Made by a program: the position numbers and the translations under genes. From assembly GCA_018335335.1 (NCBI GenBank), contig JAGXKG010000002.1, positions 1 through 64,000 on the forward strand: 64,000 nt of DNA, read 5' to 3'. How positions within the stretch are numbered: the first letter of the stretch is position 1; each line of letters begins with the position of its first letter. Positions 34,488 to 43,341 of the stretch are shown piece by piece. The stretch is from Candidatus Thorarchaeota archaeon (lineage in GTDB: Archaea; Asgardarchaeota; Thorarchaeia; Thorarchaeales; Thorarchaeaceae). The notes beneath the pieces are model-generated. The model was not told the origin of the DNA, did no database searches, and saw only the letters and a program-made list of their open reading frames with translations.

Positions 34488-34566
34488 AAACGCATTTTCT
34501 CTCAAGAGTCTTGCATACTCATTATCTCAATAGCAATTCCAAAAGTCTCAGAGCTTATTTTTGGCT

Positions 34567-34704
34567 ATGGCGGCGGCTCTGTTGTTCATAAGTTTTGATA
34601 TTAGAGAACGAGAGAAGAATCTAGCCGAGCTTGTCTATCTACGCCTTGCTGTATTAGTTGCCCTCGTTTTGCTATTGATTGCCTTTGGCACTCCTTCTCC
34701 TTAA
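34567..34704 (+). CDS. Candidate 45-residue tail-anchored membrane protein
   Basis: ATG 34567 to TAA 34704. The product starts MAAALLFISFDIREREKN and ends in one hydrophobic helix (LRLAVLVALVLLLIAF) plus GTPSP. It lies in an otherwise gene-free 356-base region, 80 bases from the palindrome. A charged stretch followed by a single helix is coherent, but no ribosome-binding site is visible. The rest of 34425-34780 holds no other recognised feature. Confidence 0.3.
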   Translation: MAAALLFISFDIREREKNLAELVYLRLAVLVALVLLLIAFGTPSP

Positions 34705-34780
34705 CGGCATTCTCGTCTCAATCCGCACCCCTCCTAATTCAATTCGTCCAGTATAAAGTGGATACTACATGAAATTACCA

Positions 34781-35608
34781 TTATCTAAGCCGTTTTGACT
34801 CGGTCGCCAATTTTTCGACGATCCTCATCGGAACCGTCACTTCTCCAATAAGGCTTCTAACATCATCACCATGATGGTCACTTCCACCAGTTTCAATGAG
34901 ATTGTACTCTCTTGCGATTTCTCTTATCTCATGGGTATTGCCATCCACTACAAGATGTTGGTAACTGTATTCTGTTTCAATGCCTAGCAGTCCCTTGTCA
35001 ACGAGATTGCCAATGAACTCAGAGTAGTCATCGGTTTGTACGGTCAGTGGGTGTGCAAGTACGGATACTGCACCTTCAGACTTCAGCAATTTGATTGCTT
35101 CATCCGTTTTCATTCGATCCTTCTTAACATATGCTGGTTTTTCCTTTCCCAGGTACCGTTTGAATGCTTGATCCACATCCTCAACTACTCCCTCCTCTAC
35201 AAGAGCTCTAGCAAGATGAGGTCTTCCGGGGCTTGTTGTGTTTTTTAGAATGTGATTGACAATTCGATTATCGATATGGATTCCAAGTTCTTCGAGTTTG
35301 GCGACCATTTTTGGTAATCGTTCTATCCTTGCTTCTTCAAGATCCTGTAGTCTGTTTTCCAGTTTCTCTGATTCAAGCGGAACGAAGTATCCAAGCAAAT
35401 GTGCTTCTTTGTCCCAGCACTCTGTGCTTATCTCAACACTAGGTATTCTGATTATATTTTCAGGGGCGCTGGCAGATACAAATTCTCGATTACCGTCTAT
35501 AGTGTCATGGTCGGTAAGAGCAATTGCTCCAAGAGCCAATTTTGCCCCCATTTGAACTAATTGGCTGGGTGTATGAACACCATCAGACACACTCGAATGT
35601 AGATGCAA
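34781..35608 (-). CDS. PHP-domain phosphoesterase (TrpH/YciV-like)
   Basis: About 275 residues from the TTG at 35608. Metal motifs of the PHP fold: LHLHSSVSDG, LTDHDTIDG, PSVEIS, VLAHPL and TGGSDHHG. Members hydrolyse 3',5'-nucleoside bisphosphates or short RNA 5' ends. The family normally begins ...RADLHLHS, and the in-frame residues directly before the TTG are HRAD. An ATT codon at 35621-35623 follows a GGAGG at 35636-35640 with usable spacing, so the true start may be this rare codon, overlapping the end of the upstream gene. The upstream YkgJ-type gene is on the same strand. Confidence 0.85.
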   Translation of the reverse strand: MHLHSSVSDGVHTPSQLVQMGAKLALGAIALTDHDTIDGNREFVSASAPENIIRIPSVEISTECWDKEAHLLGYFVPLESEKLENRLQDLEEARIERLPKMVAKLEELGIHIDNRIVNHILKNTTSPGRPHLARALVEEGVVEDVDQAFKRYLGKEKPAYVKKDRMKTDEAIKLLKSEGAVSVLAHPLTVQTDDYSEFIGNLVDKGLLGIETEYSYQHLVVDGNTHEIREIAREYNLIETGGSDHHGDDVRSLIGEVTVPMRIVEKLATESKRLR

Positions 35609-35615
35609 ATCAGCT

Positions 35616-36032
35616 CTATGAATCGTCGTAGATAGCCTCCGTTCGTAGCTGTCGCACCAGTTCCTTCACCTTAGGACATACCCGACGTATATCCTCTTTC
35701 GTTACTGTTTCTGCTGAAGGGCAGTCCCTGTCAGCCACGCAGGTTCCAAGATGCAGGTTGTAGACAATCGGATAATATTGGCATCCTTCGGGTCTCGCAT
35801 CATATATTTTGCATGATTTGGATTCCTTATCATAGAAATAGCAATATCCATCGATATTCTTGAGCTCAATGAAGCCGTCTGGGGCTTTTCTAGCGTAATC
35901 GTCGCGGGAATAGCCAAGAGAGTTGATACGGTTGATGTCCTTCTTGGTTAGCGTCATCTCTGTTTTTGTACAGCAAATGCGCACTTCGTCGCAATCCCCG
36001 TTGTGATTACATTCGAAAGGTGGCAGAGTCAG
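35616..36032 (-). CDS. YkgJ-type zinc/iron-chelating Cys-rich protein with apparent non-standard start
   Basis: YkgJ-family protein: FECNHNGDCDEVRICC, then MTLTKKDINRI, CYFYDKESKSCKIYDARPEGC and C-terminal Cys residues. The first Cys pair lies upstream of the only ATG/GTG/TTG candidate (GTG at 35984), so that start would cut the metal site. The frame stays open to a TAG at 36066, but the extension contains only CTG (36032, 36026) and ATC as possible starts; a GAGGG precedes the CTGs. CTG 36032 is a provisional choice. Family proteins bind iron or zinc; the biochemical role is unsettled. Confidence 0.65.
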   Translation of the reverse strand: MTLPPFECNHNGDCDEVRICCTKTEMTLTKKDINRINSLGYSRDDYARKAPDGFIELKNIDGYCYFYDKESKSCKIYDARPEGCQYYPIVYNLHLGTCVADRDCPSAETVTKEDIRRVCPKVKELVRQLRTEAIYDDS

Positions 36033-36174
36033 TCGTCCCTCTACTTTTCCTTTTCTAGTGATTGGCTATTAGTTGTATGGTATGCCTTCGCCCCAGGAAC
36101 CTCAAGTAACAGCAATCTAAACTAAAAACACAACAATGGAACCTGTCAAAATGAAAGAAAACGGCAACTGTTTC

Positions 36175-36402
36175 CTAATGCCTTAATCTCCTGAGCAAGG
36201 ATAATCTGCCACTCTTGCCTAGTTTGTCTTTTGAATCAAGAGAATCGATGACACGCAGCTTCTTGCCCGTTATCTTTTGAAATGCTCTCGCTCGAACCGC
36301 TCTGACATGTTTGAGAAGATTCATTGATTCTGATGGGCGAGAACCTAATGTCTTGTTGATGCTAAACACCTCAAGAAGCCGATCTAGAATATTCATTCTC
36401 AT
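36175..36402 (-). CDS. Small basic hypothetical protein
   Basis: 75 residues, rich in Arg, Lys and Leu, with no recognised domain. Helical throughout by composition. It has no strong ribosome-binding site (two close ATGs, 36402 and 36396). Its setting between the YkgJ-type gene and the divergent ABCE1 gene is compatible with a real small gene, but it could be a chance frame. Confidence 0.35.
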   Translation of the reverse strand: MRMNILDRLLEVFSINKTLGSRPSESMNLLKHVRAVRARAFQKITGKKLRVIDSLDSKDKLGKSGRLSLLRRLRH

Positions 36403-36539
36403 CCATGCTCTTCAGTGTGAATGACCTCAAAAGCCTTTGCAACATTGCAGATATGACAACACGAAAGATGGACCGTTTGTAGCCAAAGCGCTAAATACGC
36501 AGAAACAAAGCCAAACTTGGACAGTAGTGGAGCTGTGAT

Positions 36540-38369
36540 ATGGTGAGGATAGCCATCCTGAATAAAGACGCTTGCAGGCCAGATGATTGCACCCATGAAT
36601 GCAGACGGTTTTGTCCTCAAGTAAGAACTGGTGTCGATGCTGTCATTTTTCCTGATGGACAGGATGAACCACCCACAATTGTTGAAGATTTGTGTTCAGG
36701 CTGCGGTATGTGCGTGAAGAAGTGCCCCTATAATCATCAGGGGGCTGTAATTAAGATTATCAACCTGCCAGAGGAACTTGATACCGATACGAGCCATCGG
36801 TATGGTGTTAATGCATTCAAGCTATTCCGCCTTCCGATTCCCAAGGAATCACAGGTCTTGGGTCTGATTGGACCTAATGGCGTTGGCAAAACCACAGCTA
36901 TTCGTATCTTGGCTGGAGAAATTAAACCTAACCTTGGACGATTTGAAAATCCTCCAGACTGGGATGAAATCATTCGTGAGTTCAGAGGATCTGAGCTTCA
37001 ACCATTCTTTGAGAAAATCCAGGAAGGTTCTATTGTTCCTATCCATAAACCTCAGAACATAACCGGTCTGTCAGAAGTGGAATCGATTGCTGGAAAACCA
37101 ATCAGCGCCCTTCTGGAATCTTCAGATAGTTCAGGTCGATTGTCTGAGATGAAAACCGAACTCAATCTGCAAGACATTTGGGATCGAGATGTTGGACACC
37201 TGAGCGGTGGCGAGCTACAACGTGTGGCAATCACTGCGGCGATTGTTCGAGAAGGCGACATTTACTTCTTTGACGAGCCTACGGCCTATCTGGATGTTCG
37301 AGAACGCCTCCGTGTTGCCAGAGCGATTCGTGACTTATCCGACCTTGGAAAGACAGTGGTCGTTGTTGAGCATGACTTGTCTATCTTGGATTACGTCTCT
37401 GATTTGATTTGCATGCTTTATGGTGACCCGGGAGCTTATGGTATCGTTTCTCATCCGCATGGAACAAGAAAAGGTATCAACATATTTCTTGATGGATACA
37501 TTCCTGATGAGAATATGCGTTTCAGGGACACATCCATTACTTTCAAGGGGATGTCTGCTGATGATAGGGAATTCAAAGGAGCTCAGGCATTCATCCGCTA
37601 TGACAATATGACCAAAGAATTCGAAGACTTCAAGCTTGAAGTTCATGCTGGCGAAGTGTCGAAAGGTCAGATTATTGGCATATTGGGTGCAAACGGTATA
37701 GGAAAAACAACTTTCGTGAAGATGTTAGCCGGAGTATTGGAGCCAGACGAGGGTGAAGCTCCCAATACGACTATAACCGGTATGGAGTTGCAAGTCAGCT
37801 ACAAGCCCCAGTATATTAGTGCAGATTATGAGGGGACAGTCAGAATGTATCTACGAAAGGTGGGTAAAGGTAGAGAGGCCACTTCACAGTTCAAGACTAC
37901 GGTTATTCGAAATATGGGTCTTGAGCATCTACTAGAGAATTATGTTCCGGATTTGAGTGGGGGTGAGCTCCAACGTGTAGCTATTGCTGGATGTCTGGCC
38001 CGAGATGCAGATATATACTTGTTAGACGAGCCTTCTGCCTTCCTCGATATAGAGCAACGGCTTGCATCAGCACGAGCAATTGGGCGTATCATCCGTAACA
38101 ATATGAAGACCGCCTTTGTAGTTGAGCATTCCATTCTCATGGCTGACTACCTGAGTGATTCAATGATTCATTTTGACGGTATCCCTGGGAAGCATGGTTA
38201 TGCATCAAAGGTCATAACTGTGAAGCAGGGAATGAATTCCTTCTTGAAAGAGATGGGTGTAACCTTCAGACGTGATCCGCAAACTGGACGTCCCCGAGTT
38301 AACAAAGAGGGCTCTCAGATGGATCAGAAACAGAAGGCTGAGGGTGACTACTGGGGTTCCCCCTCCTAG
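36540..38369 (+). CDS. abce1: Ribosome recycling ATPase ABCE1 (Rli1)
   Basis: 609 residues, full length. N-terminal two [4Fe-4S] clusters: CRPDDCTHECRRFC and CSGCGMCVKKCPYN. First ABC: Walker A GPNGVGKTT (about 113), signature LSGGE and DEPTAYLD. Second ABC: GANGIGKTT (about 384), LSGGELQRVAI and DEPSAFLD. Hinge residues follow each. It splits 70S ribosomes after termination together with aRF1 or Pelota. ATG 36540 follows GGAG; a TATA-like TAAATAC lies near 36490. The C-terminal tail (about 20 polar residues) is longer than in some relatives. Confidence 0.97.
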   Translation: MVRIAILNKDACRPDDCTHECRRFCPQVRTGVDAVIFPDGQDEPPTIVEDLCSGCGMCVKKCPYNHQGAVIKIINLPEELDTDTSHRYGVNAFKLFRLPIPKESQVLGLIGPNGVGKTTAIRILAGEIKPNLGRFENPPDWDEIIREFRGSELQPFFEKIQEGSIVPIHKPQNITGLSEVESIAGKPISALLESSDSSGRLSEMKTELNLQDIWDRDVGHLSGGELQRVAITAAIVREGDIYFFDEPTAYLDVRERLRVARAIRDLSDLGKTVVVVEHDLSILDYVSDLICMLYGDPGAYGIVSHPHGTRKGINIFLDGYIPDENMRFRDTSITFKGMSADDREFKGAQAFIRYDNMTKEFEDFKLEVHAGEVSKGQIIGILGANGIGKTTFVKMLAGVLEPDEGEAPNTTITGMELQVSYKPQYISADYEGTVRMYLRKVGKGREATSQFKTTVIRNMGLEHLLENYVPDLSGGELQRVAIAGCLARDADIYLLDEPSAFLDIEQRLASARAIGRIIRNNMKTAFVVEHSILMADYLSDSMIHFDGIPGKHGYASKVITVKQGMNSFLKEMGVTFRRDPQTGRPRVNKEGSQMDQKQKAEGDYWGSPS

Positions 38370-38377
38370 TTCTGAAT

Positions 38378-39208
38378 TCACGCTATGCCCCGATACCAAT
38401 AGTCTTTGTTAGCCTCGCTCTTCTCCTCATCCATCTCAGCAAGGATTCGTATGGTCTCATTACCACAACGGATTGCGTTCTCTTCCCCTTGTACGCGGAA
38501 TTCATCCTTTACCCTGTTTGCATAAACCGCACATATTGCACCAGTTCTGAATCCGTAAAGATTGCCTAGAGTGAAAAGGGTGGCCGCCTCCATCTCGAAG
38601 TTCATAACTTTTGCTCTCTGCAGTTCTTGAATCAGGGCTTCGCTGTAATCTTGTTTGTATCCTTCAAAACCTGGCCTTGATTGGCCAAGATAGAATGAGT
38701 CGGTTGAAGCAGATATCCCCAAATGATAGTTGATGTCTAGCGATTCTGCAGCTGTTACAGCTGCAAGCACCATCTCGTAGGAGGGACTGGCTGGATATTC
38801 TTGCCTGATATACTGGTCGCTAGTCCCTTCTAAGCGAACGGCCCCTGTTGATATGATGATATCCCCTATGTTGATTTCTGCTTGAAGCGTGGCTGTAGAT
38901 CCTACCCGGAGAAAATCTCTAGCTCCCACATTAGCAAGCTCTTCAACTGCAATAGCCGTTCCCGGTCCTCCAATACCGGTTGAGCAGGCCGATATCTTCG
39001 TACCCTTGTACTTTCCTGTATGCGTGACAAATTGCCGGTGCACACCTTTTTGCTCATGACTATCCCAGAAACTGCTAATCTTTTCGACGCGACCAGGATC
39101 ACCTGGCAATATAACGCTCGATGCAACATCACCCTCCTTTACTTCAAGATGATACTGCTCTCGTTCCTGTGTTTCGGGTCTCTCGGCAGATACTCTTCCT
39201 TCTTTCAT
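38378..39208 (-). CDS. udp: Uridine phosphorylase (nucleoside phosphorylase I family)
   Basis: 276 residues. The signature STGIGGPGTAIAVEEL is visible, with GDPGRVEKI at the phosphate site, RVGSTATLQ, and the nucleoside-binding NFEMEAATLFTLG. It cleaves uridine (or a similar nucleoside) with phosphate for salvage or pentose use. ATG 39208 is preferred to GTG 39220 because GGGTG lies at proper distance. It converges on the ABCE1 gene, with only 8 bases between stops. Confidence 0.92.
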   Translation of the reverse strand: MKEGRVSAERPETQEREQYHLEVKEGDVASSVILPGDPGRVEKISSFWDSHEQKGVHRQFVTHTGKYKGTKISACSTGIGGPGTAIAVEELANVGARDFLRVGSTATLQAEINIGDIIISTGAVRLEGTSDQYIRQEYPASPSYEMVLAAVTAAESLDINYHLGISASTDSFYLGQSRPGFEGYKQDYSEALIQELQRAKVMNFEMEAATLFTLGNLYGFRTGAICAVYANRVKDEFRVQGEENAIRCGNETIRILAEMDEEKSEANKDYWYRGIA

Positions 39209-39297
39209 GATATTGCACACCCATTTTCAATCTAAGATGGATTGCCCACTGACAATATAGGGAAACGAACATATGGCTTTGTCGGGATAAATACACC

Positions 39298-40320
39298 ATG
39301 GAACCCTCCATTGTTGCTCCTTCGAAAAGGGGCTCGAATAGATACGTTACAACCGTTAACTCCGCAAGACACTACTTGCGTAAGAGAGACTTTTTGACAT
39401 ACGCGTCACAACTACTACCGGAACCACTTGGTTCAGAAACTTGGTCGCTTGCTTGGGGATATATTCGGCGATTTGATGATTTACTGGATTCCCCAACAAT
39501 CAACAAGACACAGGCTGTAGCGTTACTGGAAAATGAGCAGTCAGTAGTAGAAAGAGGGTTTGACGGGAGCTTGAGAGTAGGTAGGAGCTCACCTAGACGT
39601 CATCATTGGCTTGCACAGTTCTTTGATAATGAAAGTACATTCTATTCGGGAAGGGCCCTTCGGCAGGTTCGAGACCTCTATGATAGTGCTTGGGGCGACG
39701 TAGACCGCCGAAACAAGATTCTTTCTCAGAATGAAATGGATCGACTACTCTACAAGAAGGCCAGAAGTTTCTTCAAATTGTATTTTATCCTCGGCCAGTT
39801 GGATCTGGAGGGTTACCTTGATGAATTCTCATATCTGCTGGGGATGGGCCTTGGCATGCTCGATGATATGCTTGACATTCTGACAGACCAGGACGCCGGA
39901 TACATCAATATCACTCAAGAAGAGATGCAAACTCTTGGCATCGATTTGAATCCAAGAGACAAACTATTCGTTAAGAAGGCGATTGAAAGAGGATATATGA
40001 CATATAAGGCGAAGAGGATTCTACGATTACTGCTTCGTGCCCGTCGACTTACCCGCCGATTAAGAATGTCGTTGATTCGGAAGTTCATTCTACGGCTAAC
40101 TGAAGTTTTTGCAGCTCCAATATTCGAGGGCCGCTTCATTCCCGGACAGTCTTATTTCTTCAAAGGCGGAAGAATTGCTGATTTGATTCTGCCTAATAAT
40201 GAGTCAATAGCATACAGAATGGGCCATCAGGTTCTCAAGGCAATATTGGCTGTTCCACAGGTAATTCCTGTTCTTTTCGAAAACCTTCATGATGAATGGG
40301 CAGAATCCGGAAAGGTGTGA
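39298..40320 (+). CDS. Squalene/phytoene synthase-superfamily protein
   Basis: 340 residues. Head-to-head prenyl synthase fold: first aspartate-rich motif RRFDDLLDSP (about 57-66), second motif LGMLDDMLDILTDQDAGYIN (about 186-205), followed by ITQEEMQTLGI, which matches the YLP-Q-ELxxFG segment of phytoene and squalene synthases. The typical N-terminal SFxxA and the middle YCxxVAG motif are not recognisable, so chemistry may differ from plain squalene synthesis. It could make a C30 or C40 isoprenoid or act on another prenyl diphosphate. It is divergent from uridine phosphorylase, with a small membrane protein downstream. Confidence 0.78.
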   Translation: MEPSIVAPSKRGSNRYVTTVNSARHYLRKRDFLTYASQLLPEPLGSETWSLAWGYIRRFDDLLDSPTINKTQAVALLENEQSVVERGFDGSLRVGRSSPRRHHWLAQFFDNESTFYSGRALRQVRDLYDSAWGDVDRRNKILSQNEMDRLLYKKARSFFKLYFILGQLDLEGYLDEFSYLLGMGLGMLDDMLDILTDQDAGYINITQEEMQTLGIDLNPRDKLFVKKAIERGYMTYKAKRILRLLLRARRLTRRLRMSLIRKFILRLTEVFAAPIFEGRFIPGQSYFFKGGRIADLILPNNESIAYRMGHQVLKAILAVPQVIPVLFENLHDEWAESGKV

Positions 40321-40476
40321 GGTTATTCTGAAATAGGTGAGTAGAATTGCTGATGGGGACCCTAAATAATTTGGAATCTACCTGATTCCTGATATGGATG
40401 AATAGAAAAGCCTATTTTCTAGTTCCTACAAAAGGTCTAAATCCACGGGTGTGCATAGATTTGTGGGATGTAGAGT

Positions 40477-40767
40477 TTGAGCGTACGGCGTCGTTTCAAG
40501 ACTTTCGTTACTGAGCAAAAGACCCTTCTTTTCTTTCAAATCATGATTCTGCTTGGGCTACTTATTCAAGTGATTATGTTTTTTGCCTATATTTGGTACG
40601 GACGGCCTCGTGAAGGAGATTACCTGGCCATTACACAGTTCTTCCTTGTGGCTGCAATATGGGTGCTCACCATCAACACTGGTATTGTCCTCTTCTGGTG
40701 GGTATCTAGACTTGGAAGTTGGCCTATAAGGGCCGCCTCATCTGATGACTTATCAGACACGGCGTAG
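40477..40767 (+). CDS. Small two-helix membrane protein
   Basis: 96 residues with two membrane helices (about 19-43 and 52-76), a basic N-terminus (MSVRRRFK) and an acidic tail. TTG 40477 lies after GGGATG. No family recognised. It is 157 bases after the prenyl synthase-like gene and directly before the aldolase gene. Confidence 0.65.
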   Translation: MSVRRRFKTFVTEQKTLLFFQIMILLGLLIQVIMFFAYIWYGRPREGDYLAITQFFLVAAIWVLTINTGIVLFWWVSRLGSWPIRAASSDDLSDTA

Positions 40768-40791
40768 TATGAAGTATCATTACCGGTGAAT

Positions 40792-41688
40792 TTGACGATG
40801 ACCTTGGAAGATACGAAATTTGAACATCTTTGCATGGGAAAACGAACGCGGCTACATCGTATGATGTATGATTTTGGACCCGGCAATGGCAAGCTTCTGA
40901 TTCTGCCAATAGACCAAGGTCTTGAACATGGTCCGATTGATATGTTTGCAAATCCTGAGAGCATCGATCCAGACTTTCAGTTTCGCTTAGCAGTGGAGGG
41001 TAGTTTTTCAGCGATTGCTCTACATATTGGTCTTGCCGAGAAATACGCAGGAAAATATGCTGGGAAAATACCTATTGTATTGAAGTTGAATGGGAAAACG
41101 AATATCCCTTCCGACGATGAAGCCCTCTCTCCACTGACTGCATCAGTAGAGGATGCGGTTCGTATTGGTGCAGATGCGGTTGGATACACCCTTTATGTGG
41201 GATCTCCCAATCAGGTTGCTGATTTTACACAACTGCGGCAGGTGAGACAGGATGCTACTCAATTTGGTCTGCCCTTGATTGTATGGTCTTATCCTCGGGG
41301 TAGAGCCATTGAATTGAAGGGTGGAAGAGATTCGCTTTACGCGGTTGATTATGCGGCTAGAGTCGCCAACGAACTCGGTGCAGATGTTGTGAAGCTGAAT
41401 GTTCCTGCTACTGATCCTAACAAGAATGCAGACCAGCCATCACCCTATGACTCGATGGAGCTGGACTATGGCGAGAGAGTAAGAAAGGTTGTCGAATCTG
41501 CCGGGAAGACTATGACTATCTTTTCTGGTGGGAGTAAAATTGGAGATGAAGACGTTCTCAAAAAGGCCAAAATATGCATGGAAAACGGTGCGAGAGGACT
41601 GATTTTCGGACGGAACATCTGGCAAAGAGACTGGGAAGATGCACTTGACATGACCTCTAAGATCAAGAAACTCATGAAGAATGCTTAA
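40792..41688 (+). CDS. fba: Class I fructose-bisphosphate aldolase, DhnA type
   Basis: About 298 residues, archaeal class I aldolase. LLILPIDQGLEHGP opens the barrel, the Schiff-base Lys is in ADVVKLNVP, and the phosphate-binding end is TIFSGGSKIGDEDVLKK, ARGLIFGRNIWQ. It interconverts fructose-1,6-bisphosphate with DHAP and glyceraldehyde-3-phosphate. Starts GTG 40786, TTG 40792 and ATG 40798 are close; a GGTGA at 40785 suits TTG. Members of the family can also make aromatic precursors, so a role other than glycolysis is possible. The next gene encodes an FBP aldolase/phosphatase. Confidence 0.92.
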   Translation: MTMTLEDTKFEHLCMGKRTRLHRMMYDFGPGNGKLLILPIDQGLEHGPIDMFANPESIDPDFQFRLAVEGSFSAIALHIGLAEKYAGKYAGKIPIVLKLNGKTNIPSDDEALSPLTASVEDAVRIGADAVGYTLYVGSPNQVADFTQLRQVRQDATQFGLPLIVWSYPRGRAIELKGGRDSLYAVDYAARVANELGADVVKLNVPATDPNKNADQPSPYDSMELDYGERVRKVVESAGKTMTIFSGGSKIGDEDVLKKAKICMENGARGLIFGRNIWQRDWEDALDMTSKIKKLMKNA

Positions 41689-41851
41689 TACTGATACAAT
41701 ACCTACTCTTGCGGTACTATTATATGCATGTATAATAGTGAACATCTCAAAAGGGTGCCTACCTCCTATGGTAGTTCGAAAACCCTATTATGGGTCCTTG
41801 GGAGAGGCCTCCTGAATCTGAAAGACCGAGAATATATGGAGCGAGTTGTGA

Positions 41852-42973
41852 ATGGTAAAGACGACTCTCAGTGTAATAAAGGCCGATATAGGCTCACTGG
41901 CTGGACATGTTATAGTGCCTGATTTTCTAATGGAGATTGCTCGTAAATCTCTGAAAGAGGGCGTTGAAGACGGGATAATCAACGATTACTATGTTACTCA
42001 TGCAGGTGACGACTTGGAACTCATTATGACCCATGATAAGGGGGAGGATAATGAGGAAGTTCATGAACTTGCATGGAACACTTTCATGAAAGGTACAAAA
42101 GAAGCCAGGAAACGGAAAATCTATGCCGCAGGGCAGGATATGCTTGAAGACACTTTCAGTGGTAACGTCAAGGGTATGGGTCCTGGATCTGCAGAAATGA
42201 CCATTGAAGAACGAAAATCTGATCCTTTTGGAATTTTCTGTGCTGATAAGACGGAACCTGGTGCTTTTAATCTGCCATTGTTCCGCATCTTTGCGGATCC
42301 GTTCAATACTGCAGGTTTGGTAATAGATCCCAGCTTCCACGAGGGCTTCAGTTTTGTTGTTCAGGATATCAAAAAGGAGATACCCTGTTACCTTGAAATG
42401 AAATGCCCAGAGGAGATGTACGACCTTCTGGCTCTGTTAGGTAGCACCGGTCGGTATACTATCAAGAAAATCTACCGAAAGGACGGGATGCCTGCAGCTG
42501 CAGTAAGCACTGATAAACTGCATCAGATTGCAGGGAAGTACATAGGTAAGGACGATCCCGTAGCTATTGTTAGGGGTCATTCAGGTTTTCCAGCAATGGG
42601 TGAAATCCTGGAGGGCTTTACAATACCACACCTTGTATCAGGTTGGATGCGAGGTTCTCATACTGGCCCCCTGATGCCAGTTAGTCTGGAGGATTCTCGA
42701 TGCACACGTTTTGACGGTCCTCCGCGTGTAATCGGTTTAGGTTTCCACGTAGCTAACGGCAAGTTGCTTGGTCCTGTTGACCTATTTGCAGATGTAGCAT
42801 TCGATGTGACCCGAAAACGGGCAATGGATGCTGTCGAGTATCTCAGGAGACATGGCCCCTTTATGCCTCACCGGCTAGATGAGGGCGCGATGGAATACAC
42901 AACCCTCCCTGGTGTCTTAGATAAATGTGAAAGCCGTTTCACTGAAGAAGAAATACGTCCAGAAAAGGAATAG
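41852..42973 (+). CDS. fbp: Fructose-1,6-bisphosphate aldolase/phosphatase (class V)
   Basis: 373 residues, bifunctional archaeal enzyme. Metal sites: KADIGSLAGH at the start, YAAGQDMLEDTFSGNVKG and ADKTEPGAFNLPLF. Y230-x-x-K233 (GKYIGKDDP) matches the Tyr and Schiff-base Lys of characterised enzymes. RGSHTGPLMPV and HGPFMPHRL near the end are typical. It turns DHAP and glyceraldehyde-3-phosphate directly to fructose-6-phosphate in gluconeogenesis. The 160 bases upstream contain a TATA-like ATTATATG near 41718. A strong terminator follows the stop. Confidence 0.95.
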   Translation: MVKTTLSVIKADIGSLAGHVIVPDFLMEIARKSLKEGVEDGIINDYYVTHAGDDLELIMTHDKGEDNEEVHELAWNTFMKGTKEARKRKIYAAGQDMLEDTFSGNVKGMGPGSAEMTIEERKSDPFGIFCADKTEPGAFNLPLFRIFADPFNTAGLVIDPSFHEGFSFVVQDIKKEIPCYLEMKCPEEMYDLLALLGSTGRYTIKKIYRKDGMPAAAVSTDKLHQIAGKYIGKDDPVAIVRGHSGFPAMGEILEGFTIPHLVSGWMRGSHTGPLMPVSLEDSRCTRFDGPPRVIGLGFHVANGKLLGPVDLFADVAFDVTRKRAMDAVEYLRRHGPFMPHRLDEGAMEYTTLPGVLDKCESRFTEEEIRPEKE

Positions 42974-42991
42974 TTAGTTTACCTTGTTCTT

Positions 42992-43037
42992 GGACTCGAG
43001 GGCCCTCTTACGGGCCCTGGTCCAATTTTATTGTTTC
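42992..43037 (+). terminator. Strong GC hairpin terminator
   Basis: AGGGCCC (42999-43005) and GGGCCCT (43012-43018) pair around a 6-base loop, extended by GGAC and GTCC outside, then a T-rich tract. It lies 19 bases after the FBP aldolase/phosphatase stop and may also serve the convergent parvulin gene. Confidence 0.8.
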
Positions 43038-43056
43038 TCTATTAATGGCTATGGGC

Positions 43057-43341
43057 CTAGCCAGTCCGCTTTATTATGTGATATCCGAATTTCGTCTTAA
43101 CTGGTTCCTGTGTCATAGCACCAACAGAGAGATTGTATGTTGCTTGCTCAAATGGTTTCACCATTTGCCCTCTTGCGAAGTATCCGAGATCGCCGCCCTT
43201 TTTTCTGCTTGGGCATTCGCTATGTTCCTTTGCCATCTTCTTGAAACTAGCGCCCTCCTTGATTTTGTTTATGATTTCAAGAGCTTTGCTATGCTTATCA
43301 ACAAGAATGTGGCTTGCTCTGACTTTTCCTTGATTTCCCAT
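43057..43341 (-). CDS. Parvulin-type peptidyl-prolyl isomerase
   Basis: 94 residues, a single cytoplasmic rotamase domain. [37 protein letters not shown] and [12 protein letters not shown] match the PpiC/Pin1 core including both conserved His. ATG 43341 is preceded by GGTGATATAA. It assists folding by proline isomerisation. No WW or signal sequence is present. Divergent from MscS. Confidence 0.94.
   Translation of the reverse strand: MGNQGKVRASHILVDKHSKALEIINKIKEGASFKKMAKEHSECPSRKKGGDLGYFARGQMVKPFEQATYNLSVGAMTQEPVKTKFGYHIIKRTG

Noticed and set aside
42452-42466. RYTIK as the Tyr/Lys pair of the FBP aldolase/phosphatase
   Set aside because: The spacing fits, but its position is about 27 residues too early. 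GKYIGK (Y230, K233) aligns with the known Y229/K232.
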